Origin: Eisenbergiella tayi
GTDB lineage: Bacteria; Bacillota; Clostridia; Lachnospirales; Lachnospiraceae
DNA: 64,000 bases
Assembly: GCF_001881565.1 (NCBI RefSeq)
Contig: NZ_MPDJ01000001.1
Span: 568,271 to 632,270 of the forward strand
Direction: 5' to 3'
Made by a program: the position numbers and the translations under genes. The notes under the pieces are model-generated. The model made no database searches, was not told the origin of the DNA, and saw only the letters and a list, made by a program, of their open reading frames with translations. This document shows positions 1 through 8,471 of this stretch, in pieces (position 1 is the stretch's first letter; every line of letters begins with the position of its first letter).

Positions 1-23
1 TTATCCTCTTAGAGGAATAATAA

Positions 24-234
24 ATGAACCAGAAAAGGAAGAAGAAATATAACAATATCTATTCAGAACATAGTATCCCTTCTTCTTAAATTTGTCCTTG
101 ACAAGGGGTACACTTTAGACAGAGTCAACCGCCTGAACCGTCTTCTGGCTGAACAAAACCGGACGGATGACATTATAAAAGCAGCAGGAGATGAGAAATA
201 TCAGGAAAAACTGTTCAAAGAATTTCATTTATAA
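24..234 (+). pseudogene. Small gene of unknown function, frame-disrupted
   Basis: An ATG at 24 with an AGAGGA Shine-Dalgarno at 11-16 opens a 21-codon frame that ends at a TAA (84-86). Directly at that stop, the +1 frame reads on as a protein-like C-terminus (LKFVLDKGYTLDRVNRL, then LLAEQNRTDDIIKAAGDEKY) to a TAA at 232-234, and it has no usable start codon of its own. Joined by a +1 shift, the two parts make a charged protein of about 70 residues. The simplest reading is a single-base indel in a small gene; a programmed +1 shift at the TAA is possible but unsupported. I do not recognise the family. A good terminator follows. Confidence 0.4.
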
Positions 235-248
235 AGGTTAAGGAATCG

Positions 249-277
249 AAAAAGGCAGGGCATACCCCTGCCTTTTT
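249..277. terminator. Bidirectional intrinsic terminator
   Basis: GGCAGGG (254-260) pairs perfectly with CCCTGCC (266-272) around a 5-nt loop. There is an A-run on the left and a T-run on the right, so it can end transcription in both directions: the small plus-strand gene and the minus-strand dedA-like gene, whose stop codon (277-279) abuts it. Confidence 0.8.
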
Positions 278-888
278 CATGCCTTTTTTTTCCGTTTCCA
301 CATACTCAGCCCCAAAGTCACCGCGAATGTCCCAATCCCGATCCAGGCCAGTGCGGAATAAGTATCCAGATATTCCGTAATTATGTTCCACGATTCTCCT
401 GCCACCGCCCCCAGCGTTACCAGTACGGTATCCCAGATAAGGCTGCCCGCCACCGTAAACAGGGTAAACACCGGCAGCTTCATCCTGGCCATACCCGCGG
501 GAATGGAAATAAGGCTTCGTATAATAGGAATGCATCTTCCGAAAAATACCGCTTTTCTTCCCTGTCCGTTAAACCATTGAAGCGTATTGGCGATTTCATC
601 CTTTTTAAACCCCAGCCTCCTGCACAGCCTGCTGTCCAGTAATTTTTCAAACCTCTGCGGACTTAACAGTGCCCCCAGTCCGTACAGCAGGAAGGCCCCT
701 GCCACCGATGCCGCAGTGGAAACAAGTATCACGCCAATGACCGTCATTTCTGTACAGGTTGTCAAAAAACCTCCGAAGGTGAGGATCAGTTCCGATGGAA
801 TGGGCGGGAACACGGTCTCCACCACGATTAAAAGCCCGATTCCCAGATATCCGAACTGATTCATGATATCAATAACAATATTCTGCAT
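277..888 (-). CDS. DedA/SNARE-associated family membrane protein
   Basis: A 203-residue integral membrane protein of the DedA (DUF1538-unrelated, SNARE-associated/VTT) superfamily. Members are linked to membrane homeostasis and undecaprenyl-phosphate or phospholipid flipping. Visible family marks are the N-terminal re-entrant motif ETVFPPIPSE (residues about 24-33), the FGRCIPIIRSL motif near residue 116 followed by PAGMARM, and hydrophobic stretches at roughly 10-30, 48-70, 135-160 and 165-195, ending in a basic KRKKK tail. The length is normal for the family. It stands alone, with a terminator overlapping its stop. The substrate cannot be told from the sequence. The 124 bases between it and the lysR gene show nothing recognisable. 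Confidence 0.85.
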   Translation of the reverse strand: MQNIVIDIMNQFGYLGIGLLIVVETVFPPIPSELILTFGGFLTTCTEMTVIGVILVSTAASVAGAFLLYGLGALLSPQRFEKLLDSRLCRRLGFKKDEIANTLQWFNGQGRKAVFFGRCIPIIRSLISIPAGMARMKLPVFTLFTVAGSLIWDTVLVTLGAVAGESWNIITEYLDTYSALAWIGIGTFAVTLGLSMWKRKKKA

Positions 889-1012
889 ATCCTGTCTCTG
901 TTATCTGTGTTTATTATCCAGTTTATGTCTCTGTTTTCCATAACAGTACCAAATATGCCGCTTCCTGCTTTCTTTCCTTCCGAAGCCATGGAACCCCGCA
1001 TGTTTCTGCACC

Positions 1013-1930
1013 CTATTCGGTCACATTCATTACCTTCACCCACTGCAGCAGTTTCTCAATAGCCGGATTATGATTTTCCATTAACCAGCTCACTTCAAAG
1101 TCCAGTGTTTCCTCTTCCTTTTCCCCTTCTTCCTTCAGCATGGGGATAACCACCAGATTACGGGTATTTCTGTAATATCTGACGGCATATTCCGGCAGTA
1201 TGGCGATGCCAAGCCCTGCGGAAACCATGAGAAGAAGGGTCTGTACCTCCTTTTCCCTGCTGACAATATTGGGAACGTAGCCGCCCCTGTTATAACACAG
1301 GATCACCTCCTCCGCCTCATCATTAGGCCGTCCCTTGGGCTGCATGATAATAAATTCTTCTCCCGCCAGTTCCCGATAGCTCAGATGCTTTCTTGCCGCC
1401 AGCGGATGACCCGGATACAGAACGGCCATCAGCGGATAGGCCTTCAGGAAGTGATGGCTCAGTTCCTGAAATTTACACACGTTGGGAGAAAGGTTGAATG
1501 CCACGTCACATTCCCCATCCTCCAGCAGGCCATATAATGCATTCATATTTTCCCGGATCAGACGTATGGAAATATTCGGATAGGCTTCATGGAAATTCCG
1601 GAGCGTTTCGGAAAACAGACTCTGCTCGTATCCCCTGATAAAGCCGATGGAAATGGAGCCGGAAATTCCCTCCGCCGCCGATCGGGCCAGCTTTACGGCC
1701 TCCTCCGCCCGGGCCAGTATTACCCTCGCTTCATTCATGAATACCCTGCCCGCAGGCGTCAGCTCCACATGATGCTTGTCCCTGATAAAAAGAGCGGCCC
1801 CGATTCCTTCTTCCAAAGCCCGGATCTGCTGCGTCATAGCCGTCTGGGATATAAAACATTTTTTTGCCGCCTTCGTAAAATTCAAGGTTTCTGCCACGGA
1901 CACAAAATATTCCAGCTGTTTCAGGTTCAT
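1013..1930 (-). CDS. LysR-family transcriptional regulator
   Basis: A 305-residue LysR-type regulator. Residues 1-60 form the winged helix-turn-helix (MNLKQLEYFVSVAETLNFT, then KAAKKCFISQTAMTQQIRAL); residues about 90-295 form the periplasmic-binding-like effector domain. The ATG at 1930 was chosen over an upstream in-frame start at 2026 because LysR proteins begin exactly at this motif and GGAGGG lies just upstream. It is divergent from the YkvI-like and aminotransferase genes, the usual layout for a LysR protein and its target. A T-N11-A inverted repeat in the shared intergenic region overlaps its own -10, which suggests autorepression. The effector is unknown; given the target genes it may be an amino acid. 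Confidence 0.9.
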   Translation of the reverse strand: MNLKQLEYFVSVAETLNFTKAAKKCFISQTAMTQQIRALEEGIGAALFIRDKHHVELTPAGRVFMNEARVILARAEEAVKLARSAAEGISGSISIGFIRGYEQSLFSETLRNFHEAYPNISIRLIRENMNALYGLLEDGECDVAFNLSPNVCKFQELSHHFLKAYPLMAVLYPGHPLAARKHLSYRELAGEEFIIMQPKGRPNDEAEEVILCYNRGGYVPNIVSREKEVQTLLLMVSAGLGIAILPEYAVRYYRNTRNLVVIPMLKEEGEKEEETLDFEVSWLMENHNPAIEKLLQWVKVMNVTE

Positions 1931-1983
1931 CCCTTTCCCTCCATTTCCATAAAAACCCGTTTTGTGATCTCCTCGAACTCTGT

Positions 1984-2000
1984 AATAAGTTTTTCTTATT
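1984..2000. promoter_or_regulatory. LysR-type operator (T-N11-A box)
   Basis: AATAAG-TTTTT-CTTATT is a perfect 6-bp inverted repeat with a 5-nt spacer. It contains the T-N11-A core (T1986, A1998) typical of LysR recognition sites. It overlaps the predicted -10 of the lysR promoter (1998-2003) and lies upstream of the plus-strand promoter, where LysR activators usually bind. Confidence 0.6.
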
Positions 2001-2026
2001 GTAATATGCAATCTTCCTATTTGCAA
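1998..2026 (-). promoter_or_regulatory. Predicted promoter of the lysR gene
   Basis: Read on the minus strand: -35 TTGCAA (2026-2021), 17-nt spacer, -10 TACAAT (2003-1998). Its -35 hexamer is the same six base pairs used by the divergent promoter, because TTGCAA is self-complementary. Confidence 0.55.
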
Positions 2027-2049
2027 CTGCCTATTTTTTATTCTATAAT
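2021..2049 (+). promoter_or_regulatory. Predicted promoter of the ykvI-like/dat operon
   Basis: -35 TTGCAA (2021-2026), exactly 17 nt, -10 TATAAT (2044-2049). It fires towards the TTG-started membrane protein gene at 2141 and shares its -35 with the opposing lysR promoter. Confidence 0.65.
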
Positions 2050-2140
2050 TCTATTTATTAATTACACAGCTTTGCAGGCAGCAATCCATTCCAACCCTGC
2101 GATGCCTGGGTGAATTACTGAAGAAAGCGGGTGCTTACCA

Positions 2141-3286
2141 TTGAAAAGTCTGAAAAAATTTTACGAGGGCGGTTATGCCAAATATATTCTGCCCGGCGTG
2201 CTGCTGCAGTCCGTTCTGATAGGAGGGGGATATGCCACAGGACGCGAAATCTATTCCTATGGAGCCAAATTCGGGGCAATGGGCTGGATATCCGGTCTTA
2301 CCATCGGTATCGGTTTTGCTCTGTTCGCCTTCCTTACCTTTGAAATCTGCCGCATTTACAAGGTATATGATTATAAAAATTACATCAAACAGGTAATCGG
2401 CCCCTTATGGCCGGTGATGGATGTTCTCACCGTCTTAATTGCGATCATGCTCATTGCGGTTATGGCAGCGGCCACCGGAAGTATTTTCGAACAGGTCGGG
2501 CTTCCTAATTTCCTGGGAGCGGTTGTCATCGTCCTTCTATGCGGGCTTCTGAATTTCAAAGGCTCCAAGGTCATTGAAAAATTCGAGTCCGTGGGAACCA
2601 TTCTTCTGTACGGAGGCTATATCCTTTTTACCATCATTGTCCTGATAAGCAAGGGCAGCAATATTCCCCAGGTATTCGCCGCTGCGGACACCAGCGCTTA
2701 CGACGGCAAGGTTACCCTTGGCCTGTGCATCTGGACAGGAATCCTGTATGTGGCGTATAATATTAATTCAATCCCCATGGGGATGTTCTCCCTTACCAGA
2801 CAGACGAAACGGAAGGAAACCTTCTTTTCCGGCCTGATTGCAGGGCTTTTGATGGTTATCCCCTGGTTTCTCTCTTATTTTGCCATGATGTGTTTCTATG
2901 GGGATACCTCCATTGTCGGGGCTGATGTAGCCACTCCCTGGATGGAAATGATCAAGGCGGTTAACGGCGGCCCGGTCCTTCTGGCCCTGTTCAGCATCGT
3001 CATGGGCTGGACCCTGGTGGAAACGGCTACAGGCTGTATCCATATGATCATCGACCGTTTTGATATCGCCCTGGAGGAAAGGGGAAATGCCAGACTGACC
3101 GATAAAAACAGAGGGCTTATCACGGTGATCACCTTGCTTGCGGCGCTGCTTCTTTCCCGTATCGGCGTTGTGACACTGATTGAAAAAGGATATTCCTATC
3201 TTTCCTATGGATTTATCCTGTTCTATCTGCTGCCCACCTTATTTATCGGCGGCTATAAAATTATCCGGTATAAAAATAAAAAATAG
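2141..3286 (+). CDS. YkvI-family (COG3949) membrane protein, putative transporter
   Basis: A 381-residue polytopic membrane protein with about 10 hydrophobic segments. The N-terminal pattern (YILPGVLLQSVLIGGGYATG, then REIYSYGAKFG) is characteristic of the YkvI group, which resembles amino-acid/cation symporters of the APC-like fold. No YkvI member has a function I can name with certainty. The start is TTG at 2141 with a weak upstream AAGAAAG; no better in-frame start precedes the conserved N-terminus. It is followed after 27 nt by a D-amino-acid aminotransferase homologue, so the two are probably co-transcribed. The pairing suggests it moves the amino acid, perhaps D-alanine or D-glutamate, that the aminotransferase uses. 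That substrate is inference. Confidence 0.75.
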   Translation: MKSLKKFYEGGYAKYILPGVLLQSVLIGGGYATGREIYSYGAKFGAMGWISGLTIGIGFALFAFLTFEICRIYKVYDYKNYIKQVIGPLWPVMDVLTVLIAIMLIAVMAAATGSIFEQVGLPNFLGAVVIVLLCGLLNFKGSKVIEKFESVGTILLYGGYILFTIIVLISKGSNIPQVFAAADTSAYDGKVTLGLCIWTGILYVAYNINSIPMGMFSLTRQTKRKETFFSGLIAGLLMVIPWFLSYFAMMCFYGDTSIVGADVATPWMEMIKAVNGGPVLLALFSIVMGWTLVETATGCIHMIIDRFDIALEERGNARLTDKNRGLITVITLLAALLLSRIGVVTLIEKGYSYLSYGFILFYLLPTLFIGGYKIIRYKNKK

Positions 3287-3313
3287 AGGATTACATATAA
3301 GGAGAAGGTTAGT

Positions 3314-4159
3314 ATGAAATATGTAGGTTATTACAATGGAGAAATCGGGCCTCTGGAGGAAATGAAAATCCCCATGCTGGATCGGGCCGTATATTTCGGA
3401 GACGGCTGCTACGATGCCACTACCTTTGCCCACAATCATATTTTTGCGGTTAAGGATCATGTGGACCGTTTTTACAACAGCTGCAGGATGCTGGAAATTC
3501 CTTTTGATATGCCTCGTGAAACCCTGGTAAATGAATTACAGAAATGCATCGACGCCAATGAAATCGATCACGGCATGCTTTACTGGCAGTGTTCCCGCGG
3601 TACGGCGCTGCGGGCCCATAATTTCCCGCCTGCGGATGTTACTCCCAACCTGATGATTTTTACCGTTCCCTGCGAACTGGTTCCCATGGACAGTACCTTT
3701 AAGCTGATATCCATGGAGGACACCCGGTTCCTCCACTGCAACATCAAGACCCTGAACCTGATTCCCAGCGTAATCGCTTATCAGCGCTGCACGGAAGCAG
3801 GCTGCCAGGAAACAGTCTTCCACAGAGGGGAAAGGGTTACGGAATGTGCCCACAGCAACGTCCTTATGATAAAAGACGGCGTTCTGTGTACGCCTCCCAG
3901 AGATAACCTGATTCTGCCCGGTATTACCCTGAAGCACCTGCTGGAGCTTGCAGAGACAAACGGCATTCCCACCAGAGAAGCGGTATTTACCATGGATGAA
4001 CTGAGGGCGGCGGATGAAGTGATAATCAGCAGTTCCGGCGGCCTCTGTATTGCCGCGGATGAACTGGACGGGAATCCGATAGGCGGAAAAGATCCGGTTA
4101 CATTGAAAAAGCTGCAGGATGCTTATACGGCATTTTATGAAAAGGACACGAACTATTAA
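3314..4159 (+). CDS. dat: D-amino-acid aminotransferase-like, PLP class IV
   Basis: A 281-residue fold-type IV PLP aminotransferase, which swaps an amino group between D-amino acids (typically D-Ala/D-Glu) and 2-oxo acids in the cytoplasm. Lys145 in HCNIKTLNLIP is the Schiff-base lysine and sits at the same number as in the Bacillus enzyme. The early YFGDGCYDATT, the E-rich segment around residues 172-178 (GERVTECAHSNV) and the late ISSSGGL phosphate-loop segment are also in place. Length is typical. It has a strong AAGGAGAAGG ribosome-binding site and ends shortly before a terminator, closing a two-gene operon with the YkvI-like protein. Branched-chain aminotransferases and aminodeoxychorismate lyases share the fold; the NLIPSVIAYQ context favours the D-amino-acid group. 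Confidence 0.8.
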   Translation: MKYVGYYNGEIGPLEEMKIPMLDRAVYFGDGCYDATTFAHNHIFAVKDHVDRFYNSCRMLEIPFDMPRETLVNELQKCIDANEIDHGMLYWQCSRGTALRAHNFPPADVTPNLMIFTVPCELVPMDSTFKLISMEDTRFLHCNIKTLNLIPSVIAYQRCTEAGCQETVFHRGERVTECAHSNVLMIKDGVLCTPPRDNLILPGITLKHLLELAETNGIPTREAVFTMDELRAADEVIISSSGGLCIAADELDGNPIGGKDPVTLKKLQDAYTAFYEKDTNY

Positions 4160-4225
4160 GCCGGAATTGCTGTGGATATTACGCATTCACATTCCAAAAA
4201 ACTGTCTGTAAACGAACGAAAACTG

Positions 4226-4281
4226 AAATTCCCGGTACGCCGATGCATACAGCAGCGGCGGCCGGGAATTTTTTATTTTTT
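4226..4281. terminator. Bidirectional terminator between dat and GH43
   Basis: AAATTCCCGG (4226-4235) pairs with CCGGGAATTT (4262-4271). The long loop can form an inner GCCG/CGGC stem. A T-rich tail follows on the plus strand and A/T flanks serve the convergent minus-strand GH43 gene. Confidence 0.7.
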
Positions 4282-4304
4282 CATAATCCTGCGTAAAGCA
4301 CTTT

Positions 4305-5930
4305 TTAACTTTCCGGCCGGTACATAAAGGAATCAAAGCAGGCAAAGTTCGTTCCTTCCACTCCATTCCCGCTTGCAAACATCCCTACATAGGCCCCTAC
4401 AAAACCTCCGGCTGTTTCCGAACCAAGGAAACCTCCGTCCAGTTCCGATGCCAGTACATGTCTGGTGCCATCCTCTTCCACCGCCGTAAACGTATTCTTC
4501 TGTCCTTCCGCCTTCAGTTCCAGAATTACCGTATCCGAATTCCATTCCCTTTCCCCGCAGATTTCTTTCTGATAGGGCATATCCACATTATGATAGGTGA
4601 CTTCCGCTTCCTGGGTCAGATATCCTTTAACCACCCGCAGTATCCGTTTCCCCTTTTCACAGGTCATTTCCGCCTTCAGGGAATGGTAGTTATTCTGCAG
4701 CAATATCAGCCCCGCCGTCTGTCTTTCTTCCGGTTCAAACCGCATTCTGGCAACCGCCGTATAGCTCATATGCTGCTGCCTGCGTCCGACAAAACCGGAA
4801 CAGTTTACGTTGGGAAGCATACCGGAGCGTATTTTTTCCATGACTTCCGGGCTTGTCGGTTCCATGGGCCTCGCCGTAGTTCTGATTTTCAGACAGCTGT
4901 CCTCCAGCCGGAAGTCCCCTTCCGCGGGAGTTCCCAGACAGTTCCAGCAGAAAGCGAGCTCTTTTTCGTCAAAATCATCAGTTTCCGGTATTTCTTCCAC
5001 CGGCGCTTCCGGCAAATTCGGGGCTGGGTAAGCCCAATCCAGTTTTCCGGTTCCCGGACACACCACAGGCCATCCGTTTTCCCAGACCATGGGGGCTATA
5101 AAGGTTTCCCTTCCCATATTTTTGTGATAGCCGCCGTACGGCCGGGAAGCCAGCATGACCATATACCAGCTGCCGTCCTTCAGCTCCACAATATCCGCAT
5201 GTCCCGTATTGGCAATAGGGGCTCCCATTCCCAGATGTCTGTGGGTCATGATCGGGTTTCCGTCATAACCCTCGTAGTCCCCCATCACTTCCCTGCTTCT
5301 GGCTATGGTCACCGCATGGAAATGCTCGGTACCCCCTTCGGCTATCATCAGATAATACCAGCCATCTTTCTTATACAGATGAGGCGCTTCCGGACACCAT
5401 GCCAGCACCTGGGAACCGCCCCAGATTTTTTTCTTTTCTCCCACAAGCCTGAAATCCGTCAGGTCTATCCGGCTGATCCATATCTTATTATGGCGCATGT
5501 CCTCTCCGGAACTGGTACCGGTATAATAGGCGGTCCCGTCCTCATCCCAGAACAGGGAAGGATCGATCCCCTCAGCCCCTTCAATCCAGTGCGGTTCCGA
5601 CCAGGGCCCCGCCGGATCCTGAGCGGTAACAATAAAATTCCCGCCGTGATCCACATTGGTGGTGATCATATAAAAAAGTCCGTCATGATACCGGATCGTA
5701 GGGGCGAAAATACCTCCCGATATCCAGTCCGCCCCCAAAGGAAGCTGGGTCGGCCGATCCAGCACATGCCCGATCTGCTCCCAATGTGCCAAATCGCGGC
5801 TGTGAAAAACCGGAACTCCGGGATAAAAGGAAAAGGATGAGGTCACCATATAAAAATCATCCTCCACCCGCACAATCGACGGATCCGGGTAAAATCCCGG
5901 CAGCAGCGGGTTCTTAATTTCATAGCTCAT
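4305..5930 (-). CDS. Glycoside hydrolase family 43 beta-xylosidase/arabinofuranosidase
   Basis: A 541-residue GH43 enzyme that removes xylose or arabinose from oligosaccharides by inversion. The five-bladed propeller catalytic residues are visible: Asp16 in YPDPS (base), Asp123 in GIDPS (pKa modulator) and Glu181 in CPEAP (acid). Residues from about 330 on form the C-terminal beta-sandwich common in xylosidases of this family. The ATG at 5930 was chosen over 6014 because GH43 proteins start near NPLLPGFYPDPS and GGAGG lies 9 nt upstream. There is no signal peptide, so it acts on imported substrates. It is the last gene of the importer-GH39-GH43 operon, 83 nt after GH39. Xylosidase is the likelier activity because of the GH39 partner. 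Confidence 0.88.
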   Translation of the reverse strand: MSYEIKNPLLPGFYPDPSIVRVEDDFYMVTSSFSFYPGVPVFHSRDLAHWEQIGHVLDRPTQLPLGADWISGGIFAPTIRYHDGLFYMITTNVDHGGNFIVTAQDPAGPWSEPHWIEGAEGIDPSLFWDEDGTAYYTGTSSGEDMRHNKIWISRIDLTDFRLVGEKKKIWGGSQVLAWCPEAPHLYKKDGWYYLMIAEGGTEHFHAVTIARSREVMGDYEGYDGNPIMTHRHLGMGAPIANTGHADIVELKDGSWYMVMLASRPYGGYHKNMGRETFIAPMVWENGWPVVCPGTGKLDWAYPAPNLPEAPVEEIPETDDFDEKELAFCWNCLGTPAEGDFRLEDSCLKIRTTARPMEPTSPEVMEKIRSGMLPNVNCSGFVGRRQQHMSYTAVARMRFEPEERQTAGLILLQNNYHSLKAEMTCEKGKRILRVVKGYLTQEAEVTYHNVDMPYQKEICGEREWNSDTVILELKAEGQKNTFTAVEEDGTRHVLASELDGGFLGSETAGGFVGAYVGMFASGNGVEGTNFACFDSFMYRPES

Positions 5931-6013
5931 AATACAATCCTCCCTGTCTCTGCCATACTGGCGCCGCACATACCGGCTTCCTCTGCTGCCTGTATGTGCG
6001 GACTCTATTTTCA

Positions 6014-7528
6014 TTATAAATACATGGTAATCAGCGCCGCTCCCATGGGGGGAAGGGTTAAGGTTATTGTACCATCATTTATTTCCATTGTCTCTTCTTT
6101 CGTATAAGACGCCGCTTCCAGCAGCGCCAGCTGTGCCCGGTCAGGATAATCCGGTTCCCCCATCCCCTGCCAGCATGCCAAAGCATTTCCATGGGCTTCA
6201 TCCAGCCGTTCGACGGCAGCTGTTACAGGGGCTGCCCCGGTAAGGCGGATTTGAATCTCCTCTTCCCTTATTTCATGAAGCAGGGAATGATGGTTCACCG
6301 CCAGGAACTGGACTGCCTGACATGCATTTTTTCTTATTCCATATACATCGACGGTTCCCTGGGCCCCGGCTCTGACATACCTTTCATCCCCCAGTTTATT
6401 CAGCAGCTGGAAAGCGCGGTAGGACGCCTTGGGTATCCCCTGCAGATTCAGCAGGCCGAAACCGCCGTGGAAAGGTTTGTAAGGCATTCCTCCTTCTTCA
6501 AAAATATCGGAAAAGGTCCAGTAAGAATATCCTTCCGCCAGATCCACGGAATCCATAATCGTTTTCAGGATAAAAGAGGAACCAAAAGGGCCGTCGGAAG
6601 CAATTCCCGCCCCGCTGTTCCATTCCGTATAATAAACAGGAAGACCGCCGGCCTCTTTCACGGCCTTTTGGGTCATTTGCGTCAGGACGCCCCTGTCCAC
6701 CTTTTCCCACAGCCTCTCATGCTGCTCTTTTCTGCGTTCCAGAAAATCCTCCACACTTTCCCCTTCCTCAGGCGTCATGAAATTCTGGCTGTCCTCCACT
6801 CCATACCCCAAAACCACATCCGTGGGATAATGATGGGTGGAAACAAAATCCACAGGCGTTCCCGTCTTTTTACAATACTCCAGGAACTCCGGGATCCAGG
6901 AATTATTCGAAGTGGCAGGCCCTCCCACCTTCAGCCGTTCATCCACCGCCTTCAGCGCCCGTGCGGTATGGGAATACAGGTTAAAATATTCCTCCATCGT
7001 ATCCGCCCAGAAACCAAAAGGAGAATCCGGGCCGCCCAGATTGGGTTCATTCCAAACTTCAAAAAACCACTGCCGCACTTCTCCCAGCCCATACCGCTCT
7101 GTCAGATGCTCCGCAAACAGACGGATCAGCCAGTCCCATCTTTCATAGCTTGCCGGCCGGGAAGTATTCCCTTTATAGTGAAAAATTGTAGTCTCCTTAC
7201 TTTTAAGAGCCTCCGGCATAAAACCGATCTCCACAAAAGGCTTCATATTTATGGACAGCAGGAAATCAAACACAGAATCCACATTGGTAAACGAAACCAC
7301 CCACTCATCCTTGGCCCCCATCATGGGACGGGTGAGCACACTCATATCATCATCAAAAAGCCCATGGAACCGTACATACCGAAAGCCCAGCTCCCTCTGG
7401 CATTTCTCCAGCTGTTCCCTGTAATCCTGCCGCAAAGCAGTCGTGCCGTGACAGCTTCCCACACACATATTCCAATACGGTTTTAAAGGCTTTACCTCAT
7501 CCTTATAATCCCAGACAAATTGCTTCAT
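6014..7528 (-). CDS. Glycoside hydrolase family 39 beta-xylosidase
   Basis: A 504-residue retaining GH39 enzyme of the beta-xylosidase type. Glu161 in FEVWNEPNL is the acid/base and the Glu in VYYTEWNSG near residue 277 is the nucleophile. The N-terminal PYWNMCVGSCHGTTALR and RYVRFHGLFDD segments are family marks of the TIM barrel, and a beta-rich C-terminal domain follows. The length matches known GH39 xylosidases. No signal peptide is present, so hydrolysis is cytoplasmic. It lies 48 nt after the second permease gene and 83 nt before GH43, with a GGAGGG ribosome-binding site. Together the two xylosidases point to xylo- or arabinoxylo-oligosaccharides as the imported sugar. Confidence 0.9.
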   Translation of the reverse strand: MKQFVWDYKDEVKPLKPYWNMCVGSCHGTTALRQDYREQLEKCQRELGFRYVRFHGLFDDDMSVLTRPMMGAKDEWVVSFTNVDSVFDFLLSINMKPFVEIGFMPEALKSKETTIFHYKGNTSRPASYERWDWLIRLFAEHLTERYGLGEVRQWFFEVWNEPNLGGPDSPFGFWADTMEEYFNLYSHTARALKAVDERLKVGGPATSNNSWIPEFLEYCKKTGTPVDFVSTHHYPTDVVLGYGVEDSQNFMTPEEGESVEDFLERRKEQHERLWEKVDRGVLTQMTQKAVKEAGGLPVYYTEWNSGAGIASDGPFGSSFILKTIMDSVDLAEGYSYWTFSDIFEEGGMPYKPFHGGFGLLNLQGIPKASYRAFQLLNKLGDERYVRAGAQGTVDVYGIRKNACQAVQFLAVNHHSLLHEIREEEIQIRLTGAAPVTAAVERLDEAHGNALACWQGMGEPDYPDRAQLALLEAASYTKEETMEINDGTITLTLPPMGAALITMYL

Positions 7529-7576
7529 CAGATAATCCCTCCCTGTTTTTCCCTTGATTTTTATAGTATTGCTTTA

Positions 7577-8458
7577 TTACCCTTTCACGGAACCGATCAT
7601 GACTCCCTTGACAAAGTACTTCTGTACAAACGGATAAATACACAAAATAGGCAGCGTGGCAATTACCGTGGTACAATATTTGATTAAGTCCTTATAGATA
7701 GCCATGTTATTTTCCAGATCGCTTCGGTTCATCTGGGAAGAATCGTTCTGTATCAGAATATCCCTCAGGATGAGCTGAAGCGGGTACAAAGAGCGGTCCT
7801 GAAGAAAAATAGATGCATTGAACCAGGAGTTCCACTGTCCTACCGCATAGAACAGAACCACAACCGCAATGGTTGCTTTGGAAAGAGGCACTACGATCTT
7901 CATCATAATGGTCATATTCCCGGCGCCGTCGATTCTGGCTGCTTCTTCCAGAGAATCCGGGATTTCCGCCATGGAGGTACGCATGATAATGATATTGAAT
8001 ACATTCACACAGCCCGGTATAATCAGCGCCCATCTGGTATCCAGCATTCCCAGGTTACGCACCACCATATAGAAAGGGATCATGCCCCCGTTGAACATCA
8101 TGGTAAACGCCAGGAAAAACATCATCTGGTTTTTCAGCAGCAGCTGTTTTCTGGATAATACGTAGCCGCTAGTTATGGTGAGCACCGTCCCCAGAAGGGT
8201 GGCAAATATTACATAAATGATGGTATTTACATAACCTGTATAGATATTGGGATTCTGAAATACCAGGACATAGCCGTTCAGGGTGAAGCCCAGAGGCCTG
8301 AAAATAAAACCGATATGGGCGCTTAAGGGCCCCGGTTCACTGAAGGATGCAAACACTGTATGGAGCATGGGCGCCAGGCAGAGGAATCCTATCAGGGTGA
8401 GTATGACATAATTAATTACGGTAAAGATTTTATATCCCACAGTTTTGGATCGAATCAT
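7577..8458 (-). CDS. Carbohydrate ABC transporter permease, LplC-type
   Basis: A 293-residue inner-membrane permease with six hydrophobic segments. The EAA loop (DSLEEAARIDGAGNMTIMMKI, residues about 170-190) docks the shared ATPase, and the C-terminus KGVMIGSVKG is the signature of LplC/YtcP permeases. AAGGAGG precedes the ATG. It starts 13 nt after the LplB-type gene. No ATPase gene accompanies the cluster, so it should use a general MsmX-like ATPase encoded elsewhere. Confidence 0.9.
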   Translation of the reverse strand: MIRSKTVGYKIFTVINYVILTLIGFLCLAPMLHTVFASFSEPGPLSAHIGFIFRPLGFTLNGYVLVFQNPNIYTGYVNTIIYVIFATLLGTVLTITSGYVLSRKQLLLKNQMMFFLAFTMMFNGGMIPFYMVVRNLGMLDTRWALIIPGCVNVFNIIIMRTSMAEIPDSLEEAARIDGAGNMTIMMKIVVPLSKATIAVVVLFYAVGQWNSWFNASIFLQDRSLYPLQLILRDILIQNDSSQMNRSDLENNMAIYKDLIKYCTTVIATLPILCIYPFVQKYFVKGVMIGSVKG

Positions 8459-8471
8459 TCCTCTTTCCTCC

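Noticed and set aside
4458..5840. 460-codon plus-strand open frame opposite GH43
   Set aside because: It is antisense to a gene with complete catalytic motifs, is rich in His/Arg/Pro, and has no domain-like pattern.
6191..7486. 431-codon plus-strand open frame opposite GH39
   Set aside because: Antisense shadow; the minus-strand frame has both GH39 catalytic glutamates.
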